The notes under the pieces: model-generated
Database searches by the model: none
The model's input: the letters and a program-made list of their open reading frames with translations, nothing else
Told to the model about the DNA's origin: nothing
NCBI GenBank assembly: GCA_035316885.1
Contig: DATHII010000206.1
Location: 1-19,317, forward strand
From: DASRTE01 sp035316885
GTDB taxonomy: Bacteria; Actinomycetota; Actinomycetes; Jiangellales; Jiangellaceae
Reading direction: 5' to 3'
DNA: 19,317 nt
Part shown: piece after piece, positions 6,698 to 14,485 of the stretch
Numbering within the stretch: the stretch's first letter is position 1
How the letters are laid out: the number at the start of each line of letters is the position of its first letter
Position numbers and translations under genes: made by a program

Positions 6698-7090
6698 ATG
6701 CTCAAGGGATTCAGAGAGTACGTCCTCCGCGGCAACGTCATCGACCTGGCTGTCGCGGTCGTCATCGGTGCCGCGTTCACGCTCGTCATCAACGCGATCG
6801 TGCAGTGGCTGATCACGCCGCTGATCGCCGCCATCTTCGGCCAGCCCAACCTCGACGGCGTGCTGACCTTCACGATCAACGAGGCGCAGTTCTCGATCGG
6901 CGCGATCCTGACCGCCATCATCAACTTCCTGCTGGTCGCCGCGGCCGTCTACTTCGTGCTCATCGTTCCGATGAACAAGCTCCACGAGACGCGTTCGTCC
7001 GGCGAGGAGGAGCCGGAGGCGCCGGCGGACGACGTCCTGCTGCTGCAGGAGATCCGCGACCTGCTGCGCGACCGGTCGGGCCGCATCTAG
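6698..7090 (+). CDS. mscL: Large-conductance mechanosensitive channel
   Basis: A homopentameric inner-membrane channel that opens under membrane tension during hypo-osmotic shock and releases solutes. The 130-residue length is normal. The N-terminal helix MLKGFREYVLRGNVIDLAVAV is the family signature, and TM1 continues as VVIGAAFTLVINAIV (residues 21-35) with the small-residue gate region. The periplasmic loop (about 48-66) contains FGQPNLDG. TM2 is about 67-92 (SIGAILTAIINFLLVAAAVYFVLIVP). The C-terminal cytoplasmic bundle helix VLLLQEIRDLLRDR follows an acidic EEEPEAPADD linker. It has its own promoter and a strong ribosome binding site. The gene is convergent with the CBS-protein operon. 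Confidence 0.96.
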   Translation: MLKGFREYVLRGNVIDLAVAVVIGAAFTLVINAIVQWLITPLIAAIFGQPNLDGVLTFTINEAQFSIGAILTAIINFLLVAAAVYFVLIVPMNKLHETRSSGEEEPEAPADDVLLLQEIRDLLRDRSGRI

Positions 7091-7102
7091 CCGGCGCGGC
7101 CC
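7078..7102. terminator. Stem-loop at the mscL stop codon, possible bidirectional terminator
   Basis: Perfect 7-bp arms GGGCCGC (7078-7084) and GCGGCCC (7096-7102) flank an 11-base loop that contains the mscL TAG. It lies between two convergent genes. There is no U-tract on either strand, common for GC-rich actinobacterial terminators. The hairpin is seen; the function is inferred. Confidence 0.4.
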
Positions 7103-7105
7103 GCC

Positions 7106-7240
7106 CTAGTCCCAGTGCGGCGGCCGTTCCTGTTCGAGGCGGTCGTCGTCGGACTCGTCCGGCTCGCCCCAGCCGTCAGCACTCTCGTCGGAGGTCGGGT
7201 CGGGCAGGACGTCGAAGTCGTCCTCCCACCCGGTCGTCAT
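7106..7240 (-). CDS. Small, very acidic protein (44 residues), unknown
   Basis: An ATG at 7240 opens a 44-codon frame ending in TAG at 7108-7106, placed 11 bases after the CBS gene on the same strand and ending just before the mscL hairpin. The product has 11 Asp and 6 Glu against 2 Arg and no Lys, three Trp, and a PPHWD terminus; it begins MTTGWEDDFD. It fills a gap that would otherwise be empty, has high G/C at third positions, and could be co-transcribed with the CBS gene. There is no clear Shine-Dalgarno, so translation may be coupled. I do not recognise a family and infer no function. Confidence 0.5.
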   Translation of the reverse strand: MTTGWEDDFDVLPDPTSDESADGWGEPDESDDDRLEQERPPHWD

Positions 7241-7251
7241 TCGTGGACCGC

Positions 7252-7713
7252 TCAGTCGAGGTCGCCCGGCTCGAGGCGGGCGAGGCGCCGCTTCCGCACG
7301 AGCGTGTCGGTGTCGATCTCGGGGACGCCGGCTTCGCGGATCAGCGCGGCGAACACGCCGGTGATGTCGCGTTGACTGACGATGCCGACCAGTCGGCCAC
7401 CGCCCTCGACGACCGGCAGGTGCCGGATCCAGTCGCGGGCCATGAGGCGTGCGGCGTCGCGGACGGGGGTGTCGGGCGTTGTCGTGATGACCTCGGTCGT
7501 CATCACGTCACCCACCACGACGCCCTCGAGGTCCTTGCCCGCGGCGACGGTCCGCAACACGTCACGCTCCGTGACGATGCCGACGATCTCGTCGCCGTCG
7601 ACGATGACCAGCGAGCCCGTCTGCTGGCGCCACATCAGCTCCGCGGCGCTGGCCAGGCTGACTTTGGTCGAGTCGGTGACGGTCGCGTTGGTCATGATCT
7701 CTGCGACTCGCAC
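7252..7713 (-). CDS. Two-CBS-domain protein
   Basis: A 153-residue cytoplasmic protein made almost only of a CBS pair (Bateman module): CBS1 about residues 7-60 with GIVTERDVLRTV, CBS2 about 70-125 with GIVSQRDITGVF. Both end in the [ST]xRD motif that contacts the ribose and phosphate of adenosyl ligands such as AMP, ATP or NAD. Stand-alone actinobacterial CBS-pair proteins of this kind are often stress- or hypoxia-induced, but the partner here is unknown. The GTG at 7713 has a good AAGGGAG 9 bases upstream. The long open frame further upstream on the same strand overlaps the helicase gene and is not coding. The gene starts 35 bases after the helicase stop, so read-through from it is possible. 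Confidence 0.9.
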   Translation of the reverse strand: MRVAEIMTNATVTDSTKVSLASAAELMWRQQTGSLVIVDGDEIVGIVTERDVLRTVAAGKDLEGVVVGDVMTTEVITTTPDTPVRDAARLMARDWIRHLPVVEGGGRLVGIVSQRDITGVFAALIREAGVPEIDTDTLVRKRRLARLEPGDLD

Positions 7714-7748
7714 GTGTATCCGCTCCCTTGGACATGTCGACGGCCACC

Positions 7749-10700
7749 TCAGGGTATCCACAGCGGTGGCGCACCCGCCCGGGCCACCCGTACGGCATGG
7801 CGGAGGGCGTCGTCGACCCGCGGGCCACGTTCGGTGAGCACCAGCTCGTCCGCGAGCGCGCCGACGGTGTCCGCCTCGCTGCGCCCGGCACCGTCGGTGT
7901 CGACCCAGCGCGCCATGGCCGCGAGTTCGCGGCGCGTGTAGGTACCGACGGGTCGTCCCGGCGCAACGCATGGCCGGACGCCGAGGCCCTGGGGTTCCGG
8001 TGCGGCGTCGGCGACGGCAGTGGCCGGTCCGCCCGCACCGGCCTCTTCGCCGAGGTCGTCGGCGCCAGGATCCGGCATGCCGACGACGACATCGGCCTGC
8101 GCCGCCGCCTCGGCCCAGTCGTACGCGTCCGCCGCCGTCACCGCGTCGCCGTACGCCGCGATGAGACGCTCGGTCTCGCGGTCGGGTTCGGCGGCCCACG
8201 CCGGCGACCACACCCGGTGGACGGCCCAGCCCAGCCGGACCAGGTGCTCGGGCCGCAGCCGGTCGCGGTCGCGTGGGCTGGGCAGGGCGCCGTACGCCGC
8301 TCCGTCGGTCTCGACCGCGAGGACCAGCCGGTCGCTGCGGGCGGGGTGGCGGGCGGCGATCGCGATCCGGCCGGGTCCGCTGCCGTGGCCGACCACGATC
8401 TCGACGCCAGCATCGCGGAGGCGCTGGGCCACCGTCGCCTCCAGCGGGTCGGCCGCCGTGTCGTCACCCGAGGCGATCTCGCCGGACGCCTCGACGTACG
8501 CGAGGAGGTCGCGTAGCGCCTCGCCTCCCGACGTGGTGAGCCGCCGAGGGCTGAGGTCGTCGGCCCGGAACGCGGACACGATCGTGATCCGCTCACGGAC
8601 GCCGGACAGTACGGCGGTCAGCGCCCGGTCCCCGCCCGGTCGGTCCAGCGCTCCGAACCGGTACAGCACCCGGCCGTCGACCGAACGCCCGTACCCGGCG
8701 CTGAGTATGACCGCGTCGCGCACCTCGCCCATGGCGTGCTCGATGTCCTTGACGAAGAACGGCTCCTCGCGGTCCTCGCGGATGAACACTGCCGCGTCGG
8801 GCGAGCGGACCAGGGCGCGGCGCAGGCCGTCGTCGATCCGTCGCGCATGCCGGCTGCCCAATGTGACCACGCCGAGGCTCTCGTACGGGCGCACGCGGGC
8901 ATGCTCGAGCACGAGCTCGACGACGCGCGCTGCTTCCGCGACCGCGCTGTCGACCGGCTCCTCATCGTCGCCCGCGGCCTCGATCACCTCGTGCCGCAGT
9001 GGGGACGGTCCGCGGACACCGGGCACGACGACGACCCGCCCGCGACGCCTCCTCCCGGCCGGGACGGTGACCAGCCGGTCGTCCCGAGCCCGGTACTGCG
9101 TCGTGAGCGACAGCGAGGGAACGTGCCCCTCCAGCGCGTGGAAGACCGACGGCACGCCCTGCTCGGCAACGGGCGCGGCCGGGTCGTCGTCGTCCACGTC
9201 TGGCTCGACCGTGGTCGTGAACGGGGCTCGCGTGAGCTGCTGGTCGTCGCCGACGAGGACGACGCGCGCGCCGCGCGCAATCGCGGGCACCGCCTGGGCG
9301 ACCGGGAGCTCCCCCGCGTCTTCGACGACCACGACGTCGAACGACTGCCGGCTCGGCACGGCGCTGCCGACCGTGAGCGGTGACATCAGCCAGCACGGCA
9401 CCGCCGCCAGCGCGACGTCGGGAGCCGCCACCAGCAGCTCGCGCGGGGTCCGCGCAGCGTCGCCGGACTCGACAAAAGCGGCCTGGCCTTCGTGCTCCTC
9501 GCGCATCTCGTGGAACCGCCGCGCCCGCGCCGCACGGACGCGGGTGGCGGTGGCGGCGAGCGCCTCCGCGTCGGCGGTCCGGAACTGCCTGACCATGCCC
9601 TCGTGCACCACCGGATCGAAGTCGCCGAGCACGGCGTCCTCGGACCGCCATCCGTCGAGCAACGAGACCTGGCGGGCGTAGTCGAATGCCGCCACAGCGC
9701 CGTCCGGGCTTACCGCGCGCCCGTGAAGGACGTCGAGCAGGTTGTCGAGCCCGGCAGCGGAGAGCTCGAGCCTCAGCTGGGACAACCGGGGGATCGCGGC
9801 CAGCAGAGTCTCGTCGGCGGCGAGGGCGGTCAGCCGACGGCCTGCCTCGGCATACGGAAGCTCGGCCAGGTCGGCCGTCCGCGGGTTCGATTCGACGAGA
9901 CTCAGCAGCCCGACGGCGACGGCCTCGGCTGCTTGCGTCGCATCCGGCAGGTGGGCACCGACATGGGGCGGGCGGCCGTCGCGGGACTGCTCGCGCCATG
10001 CGGCCAGCTGGTTGCGGGCCGCGAGCAGCCAGGCGTGGAAATCGGCCCTGTCGTCCGGTGTGCGAGTACCGCGCGCGAGGTCCCGGGCCTGGCGCCGCAA
10101 GCGCCGGCGGGCGAGGAGACCGAGGCGGGAGCCGAGCACCACCCGCAACTGGCGGCCCGCCGTCGCCGCCGCCATGTCGTCGAGCGGTGCCGACCAGACG
10201 CTGGGCTGGAAGCGATCCAGTGTGGACGCCACGGCGCTCAGCAGGTCGACGATGGCGAAGCACTCGGCGGTGGTCTGAGGTCCCGCGAGCCCGACCTCGA
10301 CCGCAGCCCGGGTGGCCAGGTCGCGCAGCGCCGGTAAGCCCCGCTCACGGAGCTCGGCCACGGCCAGGGCAAGCGCGTAGGCGTCCTCCTCCGTCGGCAC
10401 GATCGACCCGTGCCACGGCGACCGTTCGTCGCCGACGGCCAGCCCACCGAGCTCGGCGTATTCGCGCAGGTGCTCGCGGATCGACTCCAGCGCGCCTGGC
10501 TCGAGCCGTCGCATCGCCGCGGCCGGGACGACGGCCGTGGTGCGGGCCTCGGCCGGTGCCGAGACCAGCGCGACCATGGCGTCGTAGGCACACGTGCCGA
10601 ACGGCTCGCGCGGCCGGTGCAGGGCATCTCGGTACGCCTGCAGCACGTCACCCAGTTCCGTCGCAGCGCCGCCGGGTGCGTCCGCCGTCTCCGCGGCGAC

Positions 10701-11798
10701 CCGGCGCGCCACCTCGGCCACGTGTCGCACGGCGGCCGCCGACGACGTCCGCTCATCGCCGAGGTCGAGGACGAGATCGTCCAGTCCGACCGCCCGCAGC
10801 CGTGCCACCAGGTCGGCCAGGCCGGTGCGGCGATGGCCGACCACGAGGACTGTCCGGCCGCGGCCCACCAGCTCGGCGACCAGGTTGGCGACTGTCTGCG
10901 TGCGGCCGGTGCCCGGTGGGGCGTCGACCCGCAGGTGGCCACCGCTCGCCGCGGCCGCCGCCACGGCCCCCTGGTCGAAGTCGGCGTCGAGCACCATAAA
11001 CCGCGGCGGCCCGGCGGAAGCAGGCTCTGGAGCTTGCGCGGGGGCCGGCTCGCCCGCCAGTGCGGCGACCACGTCGTTACGCACCAGCTCGGACCCCAGG
11101 GCGGTCAGGTCGCGCGCCAGCGCCGGCGGCTCGCGGGTGAACGTGCCGAGCACGGCCCGGTGCGCGATGGAGAACCCGTCTATGACGTGCGCCGGCGCGA
11201 ACTCGCGCATCCGCTCGACGACGACCGGGTATCGCAGCGCACCGGCCGGATCGCGCAGGTCGTCGGGCTCGAACCGCAGCCCGAGTTGAGCGTCCAACGC
11301 GTCCAGGAGGACGGGGTTGACCTCGGGATCCTCCGCCATCTCGATGACGAAGTCGGTCTCGGCCGGGTCGCGGGCGGCGACGGTCGCGGGCCGGAGCAGG
11401 ACGGGCGCGGTGGGCCGGTGCGCCGAGAACCGGTCGGCCCAGCTGGCGATCCCGACGGCGAGCACGCACGAGGAGAGCCCACGCTCCTCCCCCAGCTCGC
11501 GGGCCTTGTCGCGGATCGCATGGACCGATCGCAGCGCCGAACTGCGAAGCGGCTCGTGCGGAAACAGCCGGGTGACCGGCACCGGCTCGCCATCCAGCAA
11601 CCGTTTGCGCGCCTCCGGATCGGCCGCGGCGAGGTCGAGCGTGCCGACCTTGAGATCGCGGAAGTTCAGCAGCGGGTCGCGGCCGCCGAGGGCGGCGAGC
11701 TCGTCGGTCCAGCCCACCACGGCCTCGCCGATCCGCTCGACCCGGTGCGAGTCGTGGGCTCCGGCGGACGGCACGGCGGGGTCGTCGACCGCAGTCAC
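7749..11798 (-). CDS. DUF4011-type SF1 helicase with C-terminal Vsr/MTES-like nuclease-fold domain
   Basis: A 1349-residue multi-domain protein. Residues about 21-250 resemble the DUF4011 N-terminal region (GRDPLLNFRDLK at 39-50, SSCVLAVGIASW, APVLLRP, NPVLLDAL). An SF1/AAA core follows. Its Walker A is APPGTGRT (293-300), with Arg299 where Lys is expected, so ATP hydrolysis may be weakened or lost. Walker B is VVVEDAGEL (Glu826-Asp827, order reversed from the usual Asp-Glu). GDDQQL, TTQYRARDD and a motif V/VI region (MGEVRDAVILSAGYG, then LSGVRERITIVSAF) are present. The last part (about 1130-1210) resembles the restriction-nuclease-like MTES/Vsr fold: GRIAIAARHP, LVLAVETDG (Glu1163), RDRDRLR, LGWAVHRVWS. 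The expected first Asp is Ala1146. The GTG at 11798 is supported by AGGA 6 bases upstream. Related helicase-Vsr proteins include anti-phage genes; a defence role here is only inference. Confidence 0.85.
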   Translation of the reverse strand: MTAVDDPAVPSAGAHDSHRVERIGEAVVGWTDELAALGGRDPLLNFRDLKVGTLDLAAADPEARKRLLDGEPVPVTRLFPHEPLRSSALRSVHAIRDKARELGEERGLSSCVLAVGIASWADRFSAHRPTAPVLLRPATVAARDPAETDFVIEMAEDPEVNPVLLDALDAQLGLRFEPDDLRDPAGALRYPVVVERMREFAPAHVIDGFSIAHRAVLGTFTREPPALARDLTALGSELVRNDVVAALAGEPAPAQAPEPASAGPPRFMVLDADFDQGAVAAAAASGGHLRVDAPPGTGRTQTVANLVAELVGRGRTVLVVGHRRTGLADLVARLRAVGLDDLVLDLGDERTSSAAAVRHVAEVARRVAAETADAPGGAATELGDVLQAYRDALHRPREPFGTCAYDAMVALVSAPAEARTTAVVPAAAMRRLEPGALESIREHLREYAELGGLAVGDERSPWHGSIVPTEEDAYALALAVAELRERGLPALRDLATRAAVEVGLAGPQTTAECFAIVDLLSAVASTLDRFQPSVWSAPLDDMAAATAGRQLRVVLGSRLGLLARRRLRRQARDLARGTRTPDDRADFHAWLLAARNQLAAWREQSRDGRPPHVGAHLPDATQAAEAVAVGLLSLVESNPRTADLAELPYAEAGRRLTALAADETLLAAIPRLSQLRLELSAAGLDNLLDVLHGRAVSPDGAVAAFDYARQVSLLDGWRSEDAVLGDFDPVVHEGMVRQFRTADAEALAATATRVRAARARRFHEMREEHEGQAAFVESGDAARTPRELLVAAPDVALAAVPCWLMSPLTVGSAVPSRQSFDVVVVEDAGELPVAQAVPAIARGARVVLVGDDQQLTRAPFTTTVEPDVDDDDPAAPVAEQGVPSVFHALEGHVPSLSLTTQYRARDDRLVTVPAGRRRRGRVVVVPGVRGPSPLRHEVIEAAGDDEEPVDSAVAEAARVVELVLEHARVRPYESLGVVTLGSRHARRIDDGLRRALVRSPDAAVFIREDREEPFFVKDIEHAMGEVRDAVILSAGYGRSVDGRVLYRFGALDRPGGDRALTAVLSGVRERITIVSAFRADDLSPRRLTTSGGEALRDLLAYVEASGEIASGDDTAADPLEATVAQRLRDAGVEIVVGHGSGPGRIAIAARHPARSDRLVLAVETDGAAYGALPSPRDRDRLRPEHLVRLGWAVHRVWSPAWAAEPDRETERLIAAYGDAVTAADAYDWAEAAAQADVVVGMPDPGADDLGEEAGAGGPATAVADAAPEPQGLGVRPCVAPGRPVGTYTRRELAAMARWVDTDGAGRSEADTVGALADELVLTERGPRVDDALRHAVRVARAGAPPLWIP

Positions 11799-12014
11799 CG
11801 GCGGTCCTGGGGCTGCTGCCTCACCTGGTCGAGCGTAGCCATCCGGACGCCCACCGCCGCGGAGGCGTGGCCGGTGCGCTGGGCGACGAAGCCGACATGT
11901 TTCCCAGGTTCGAGTGACGGGCAGGAGGCGTTGATCAGGGTCCCTGCTCGATGAGGCACGGCCAAGACGACCGGATCGCGGGTGGGGCGAGCCCACAACG
12001 GAGGTGCACCCTCT
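11799..12014. promoter_or_regulatory. Divergent intergenic region, helicase / ABC importer, with palindrome
   Basis: A 216-base gap. On the minus strand TACGCT (11837-11832) is a possible -10 for the helicase gene. On the plus strand a 17-bp imperfect palindrome, GATCAGGG-T-CCCTGCTC (11933-11949, perfect core CAGGGTCCCTG), could be an operator for the sugar importer. GTGGG/CCCAC (11982-11986 and 11992-11996) can form a small hairpin just before the ribosome binding site GGAGGT (12000-12005), which is 9 bases from ATG 12015. No clear plus-strand -35/-10 pair was found. A 67-codon minus-strand frame (11795-11998) also crosses it. Confidence 0.4.
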
Positions 12015-13430
12015 ATGCCGATCCATCAGACGTGGACGCGGCGGGATCTCCTACGTACGACCGGCCTGGCCACGGTCGGACTCGCGGCGGCATCCTGCGC
12101 CGGCGAGCCCGACAGCCCCGGAACCGGCGGCACCGGCGCCGTCGACGCCGAACCCAGCCCGACCTTCATGGAGCCCGCATCGCAGCTGTCCGGCGACCTC
12201 AGCATCCTGCTGTGGAGCCATTTCGTCCCCAGCCATGACGAGTGGTTCGACCAGTTCGTCAGCGACTGGGGCGAGCAGGTCGGGGTCAACGTGACCGTCG
12301 ACCACCTCAACGTGGCTGAGGTTCCGCCGCGCATCGCCGCCGAGTTGCAGGCCGGTCAGGGCCACGACCTCATGCAGTACATCGCTCCGCTGGCGCAGTT
12401 CGAGCCGAGCGTGCTGGACCTCACCGACGTCACCGAGGAGGCCAACAACCGCTACGGCGAGCAGCTCGAGATCTGCCGGAAGTCGTCGTTCAACCCGACG
12501 ACCGGCAAGTACTACGCCTTCGGCCCCGGCTGGGTGCCGGACCCGGGCAACTACCGGCGCAGCCTCTGGGAGGCGGTCGGCCTTCCCGACGGCCCTACGA
12601 CGTGGGACGAGCTGCTCGACGGTGGCACCGAGATCAAGGCGTCCGAGGGCGTCCAGATGGGTATCGGGATGTCCCAGGAGATCGACTCGAACATGGCGGG
12701 TCGGGCCCTGATGTGGTCGTTCGGGGCGTCGATCCAGGACGAGGGCGAAAACGTCGTCCTCAACTCGCCCGAGACGGTGGCCGCGGTCGAGTACATGAGC
12801 CAGCTGTTCCAGGGCGCCATGACCGACGAGGTGTTCTCCTGGAACGCGGCCAGCAACAACCAGGGCCTGGTGTCCGGACAGCTCAGCTACATCCTCAACT
12901 CGATCTCCGGCTACCGGACCGCACAAGAGGCAGCTCCTGACATCGCCGACGACACCCTGTTCGTGCCCGCGCTCGAAGGCCCCGTGTCGGCCCTTGCCGC
13001 ACAGCACGTCATGTACAACTGGATCGTTCCGCAGTTTGCGACCAACCCGGACGCGGCGAAGGAGTTCCTGCTGCACTACGCCGCGAACATGGAGTCGGCC
13101 ACGTACTGGTCGAAGCTGTACGACTTCCCGGCTTGGGACGGTCTCGTGCCCAGGCTCGAAGACTGGCTGAACGACGACCCGTTCGGATCCGAGCCGTCGG
13201 ACAAGTTGTCGGTCCTGACCACGTCGACCGATTGGGCGACGAACATCGGCCACCCCGGACCGGCGAACACGGCAGAGGGCGAGGTCTTCGGCCTGCCGAT
13301 CATCCCGAACATGTTTGCCCGGGCGGCTCGCGGCGAGGTCTCGCCGGAGCAGTCGGTGGCCGACGCCACCGCAGAGGTCGAGGCGATCTTCACGAAGTGG
13401 CGGGACCGCGGACTGGTCGGCGGCGGCTGA
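12015..13430 (+). CDS. ABC transporter extracellular solute-binding lipoprotein (carbohydrate type)
   Basis: A 471-residue family 1 binding protein, the ligand receptor of the importer encoded downstream. The N-terminus carries a twin-arginine-like motif (TRRDLL, Arg9-Arg10), a hydrophobic stretch and a lipobox-like AASC with Cys28, so export by Tat and lipid anchoring outside the membrane are likely. The mature part shows the expected pattern: SILLWSHFVPSHDEWFDQFV near the start of the lobe, an aromatic-rich KYYAFGPGW segment, GLPDGPTTWDELL hinge region, and a YNWIVPQFATNPDAAKEFL helix. The ATG at 12015 has GGAGGT 9 bases upstream; upstream in-frame starts lack this. The ATPase gene follows after 4 bases. 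The substrate is probably a sugar, oligosaccharide or polyol, but cannot be specified. Confidence 0.9.
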   Translation: MPIHQTWTRRDLLRTTGLATVGLAAASCAGEPDSPGTGGTGAVDAEPSPTFMEPASQLSGDLSILLWSHFVPSHDEWFDQFVSDWGEQVGVNVTVDHLNVAEVPPRIAAELQAGQGHDLMQYIAPLAQFEPSVLDLTDVTEEANNRYGEQLEICRKSSFNPTTGKYYAFGPGWVPDPGNYRRSLWEAVGLPDGPTTWDELLDGGTEIKASEGVQMGIGMSQEIDSNMAGRALMWSFGASIQDEGENVVLNSPETVAAVEYMSQLFQGAMTDEVFSWNAASNNQGLVSGQLSYILNSISGYRTAQEAAPDIADDTLFVPALEGPVSALAAQHVMYNWIVPQFATNPDAAKEFLLHYAANMESATYWSKLYDFPAWDGLVPRLEDWLNDDPFGSEPSDKLSVLTTSTDWATNIGHPGPANTAEGEVFGLPIIPNMFARAARGEVSPEQSVADATAEVEAIFTKWRDRGLVGGG

Positions 13431-13434
13431 GTCC

Positions 13435-14481
13435 ATGACCCGGGTCGTCGAGGTCCGCGACCTGCGGAAGACCTACGAGGGTGGGCGCCGCCACGTCGAA
13501 GCGCTGCGCGGAATCGACCTGGCCACCGAGGAGGGCGAATACCTCGTCCTCCTCGGCCCGTCGGGATGCGGCAAGACGACCCTCCTCCGCACCATCGCCG
13601 GGCTCGAACAGGCCACGGCGGGCGACGTGCTGATCGGCGGACACGTCGTCAACGGGCTGCCGCCGCGCGCACGCCAGGTCGCGATGGTCTTCCAGAGCTA
13701 CGCGCTCTACCCGCACAAGACCGTGCTGGCGAACATCGTGTTCCCGCTCAAGGCCGAGCGGATGGACCGCTCCAGCCGGGAGGCGAAGGCACGGTGGGCA
13801 GCCGGCCTGCTCGGCATCGAGCACCTTCTCGACCGCAAGCCGCGCGAGCTCTCCGGCGGAGAACGGCAGCGGGTCGCGCTGGCCCGCGCGCTGGTCCGGG
13901 AGCCCCAGGTCTTCCTGCTCGACGAGCCGCTGTCGAACCTGGACGCGAAGCTTCGAGCCTCCGCCCGCGACGAGCTGAAGCAGTTTCAGCTACGGCTAGG
14001 CATCACGACCGTGTACGTCACGCACGACCAGGCCGAGGCCATGGGGCTCGGCGATCGGATCGCGGTGATGGATGCCGGCACGATCCGTCAGCTGGGACGG
14101 CCCCGCGATGTGTACGACGATCCGGCCGACACGTTCGTCGCCACCTTCATCGGTTCGCCGCCGATGAACCTCGTGCCGCGTGACGGCGTCCTCGTCGGTT
14201 TCCGGCCCGAGCATCTCCTTCCGGTCGACGTGCTCCCCGGTGAGCAAGTCGGGATTCCGTTCGCCGTCGACCGGATCGAGTACCTGTCCGGTGACCGGCA
14301 TGTCTACGGCACCGTCAGCCGCATCGGCGACGAGACGCGGGCCATCGCCCGGCTGCCGTCGACGGTCTCGACGCCGCTGGCGTCCGGCGAGACACACGAG
14401 TTCGCGGTGGCGGCCGAGCGGCTGCGCTTCTTCGACCCGGGCACCGGAGCCCGCACCGATCCCGTACCGGTCGGGAACTGA
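13435..14481 (+). CDS. ABC transporter ATP-binding protein, MalK/UgpC/MsmX-like
   Basis: A 348-residue ATPase of a CUT1-type carbohydrate importer, working at the cytoplasmic face of the two permeases. All nucleotide-binding motifs are intact: Walker A GPSGCGKTT (41-49), Q-loop Gln87 in VFQSYALYPHKT, signature LSGGERQRVALARAL (139-153), Walker B VFLLDEP (159-165), D-loop SNLDAKLR, and switch His197 in VYVTHDQAEAM. The C-terminal part (about 235-345) is the TOBE regulatory domain, with FRPEHLLPVD. The ATG at 13435 was chosen because it starts the domain normally and sits 4 bases after the binding-protein stop; the longer upstream frame overlaps that gene. Having its own ATPase means the importer need not borrow a shared MsiK-type subunit. 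Confidence 0.95.
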   Translation: MTRVVEVRDLRKTYEGGRRHVEALRGIDLATEEGEYLVLLGPSGCGKTTLLRTIAGLEQATAGDVLIGGHVVNGLPPRARQVAMVFQSYALYPHKTVLANIVFPLKAERMDRSSREAKARWAAGLLGIEHLLDRKPRELSGGERQRVALARALVREPQVFLLDEPLSNLDAKLRASARDELKQFQLRLGITTVYVTHDQAEAMGLGDRIAVMDAGTIRQLGRPRDVYDDPADTFVATFIGSPPMNLVPRDGVLVGFRPEHLLPVDVLPGEQVGIPFAVDRIEYLSGDRHVYGTVSRIGDETRAIARLPSTVSTPLASGETHEFAVAAERLRFFDPGTGARTDPVPVGN

Positions 14482-14485
14482 GCGG

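Noticed and set aside
5941..6924. 327-codon minus-strand frame opposite the SAF gene and mscL
   Set aside because: Ser/Thr/Ala/Pro-rich composition typical of antisense translation in GC-rich DNA; overlaps two supported genes.
6628..7941. 437-codon plus-strand frame across mscL and the CBS gene
   Set aside because: It overlaps mscL in another frame and is antisense to the CBS gene; composition is Arg/Pro/Ala-rich shadow sequence.
13315..13434. Upstream extension of the ABC ATPase frame into the binding-protein gene
   Set aside because: The extension is Ser/Arg-rich, out of frame with the overlapped gene, and unlike any MalK N-terminus; ATG 13435 gives the normal start.
12051..13436. 461-codon minus-strand frame opposite the binding-protein gene
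   Set aside because: Antisense shadow of the solute-binding protein; no domain and no ribosome binding site, while the plus-strand product is a clear family member.
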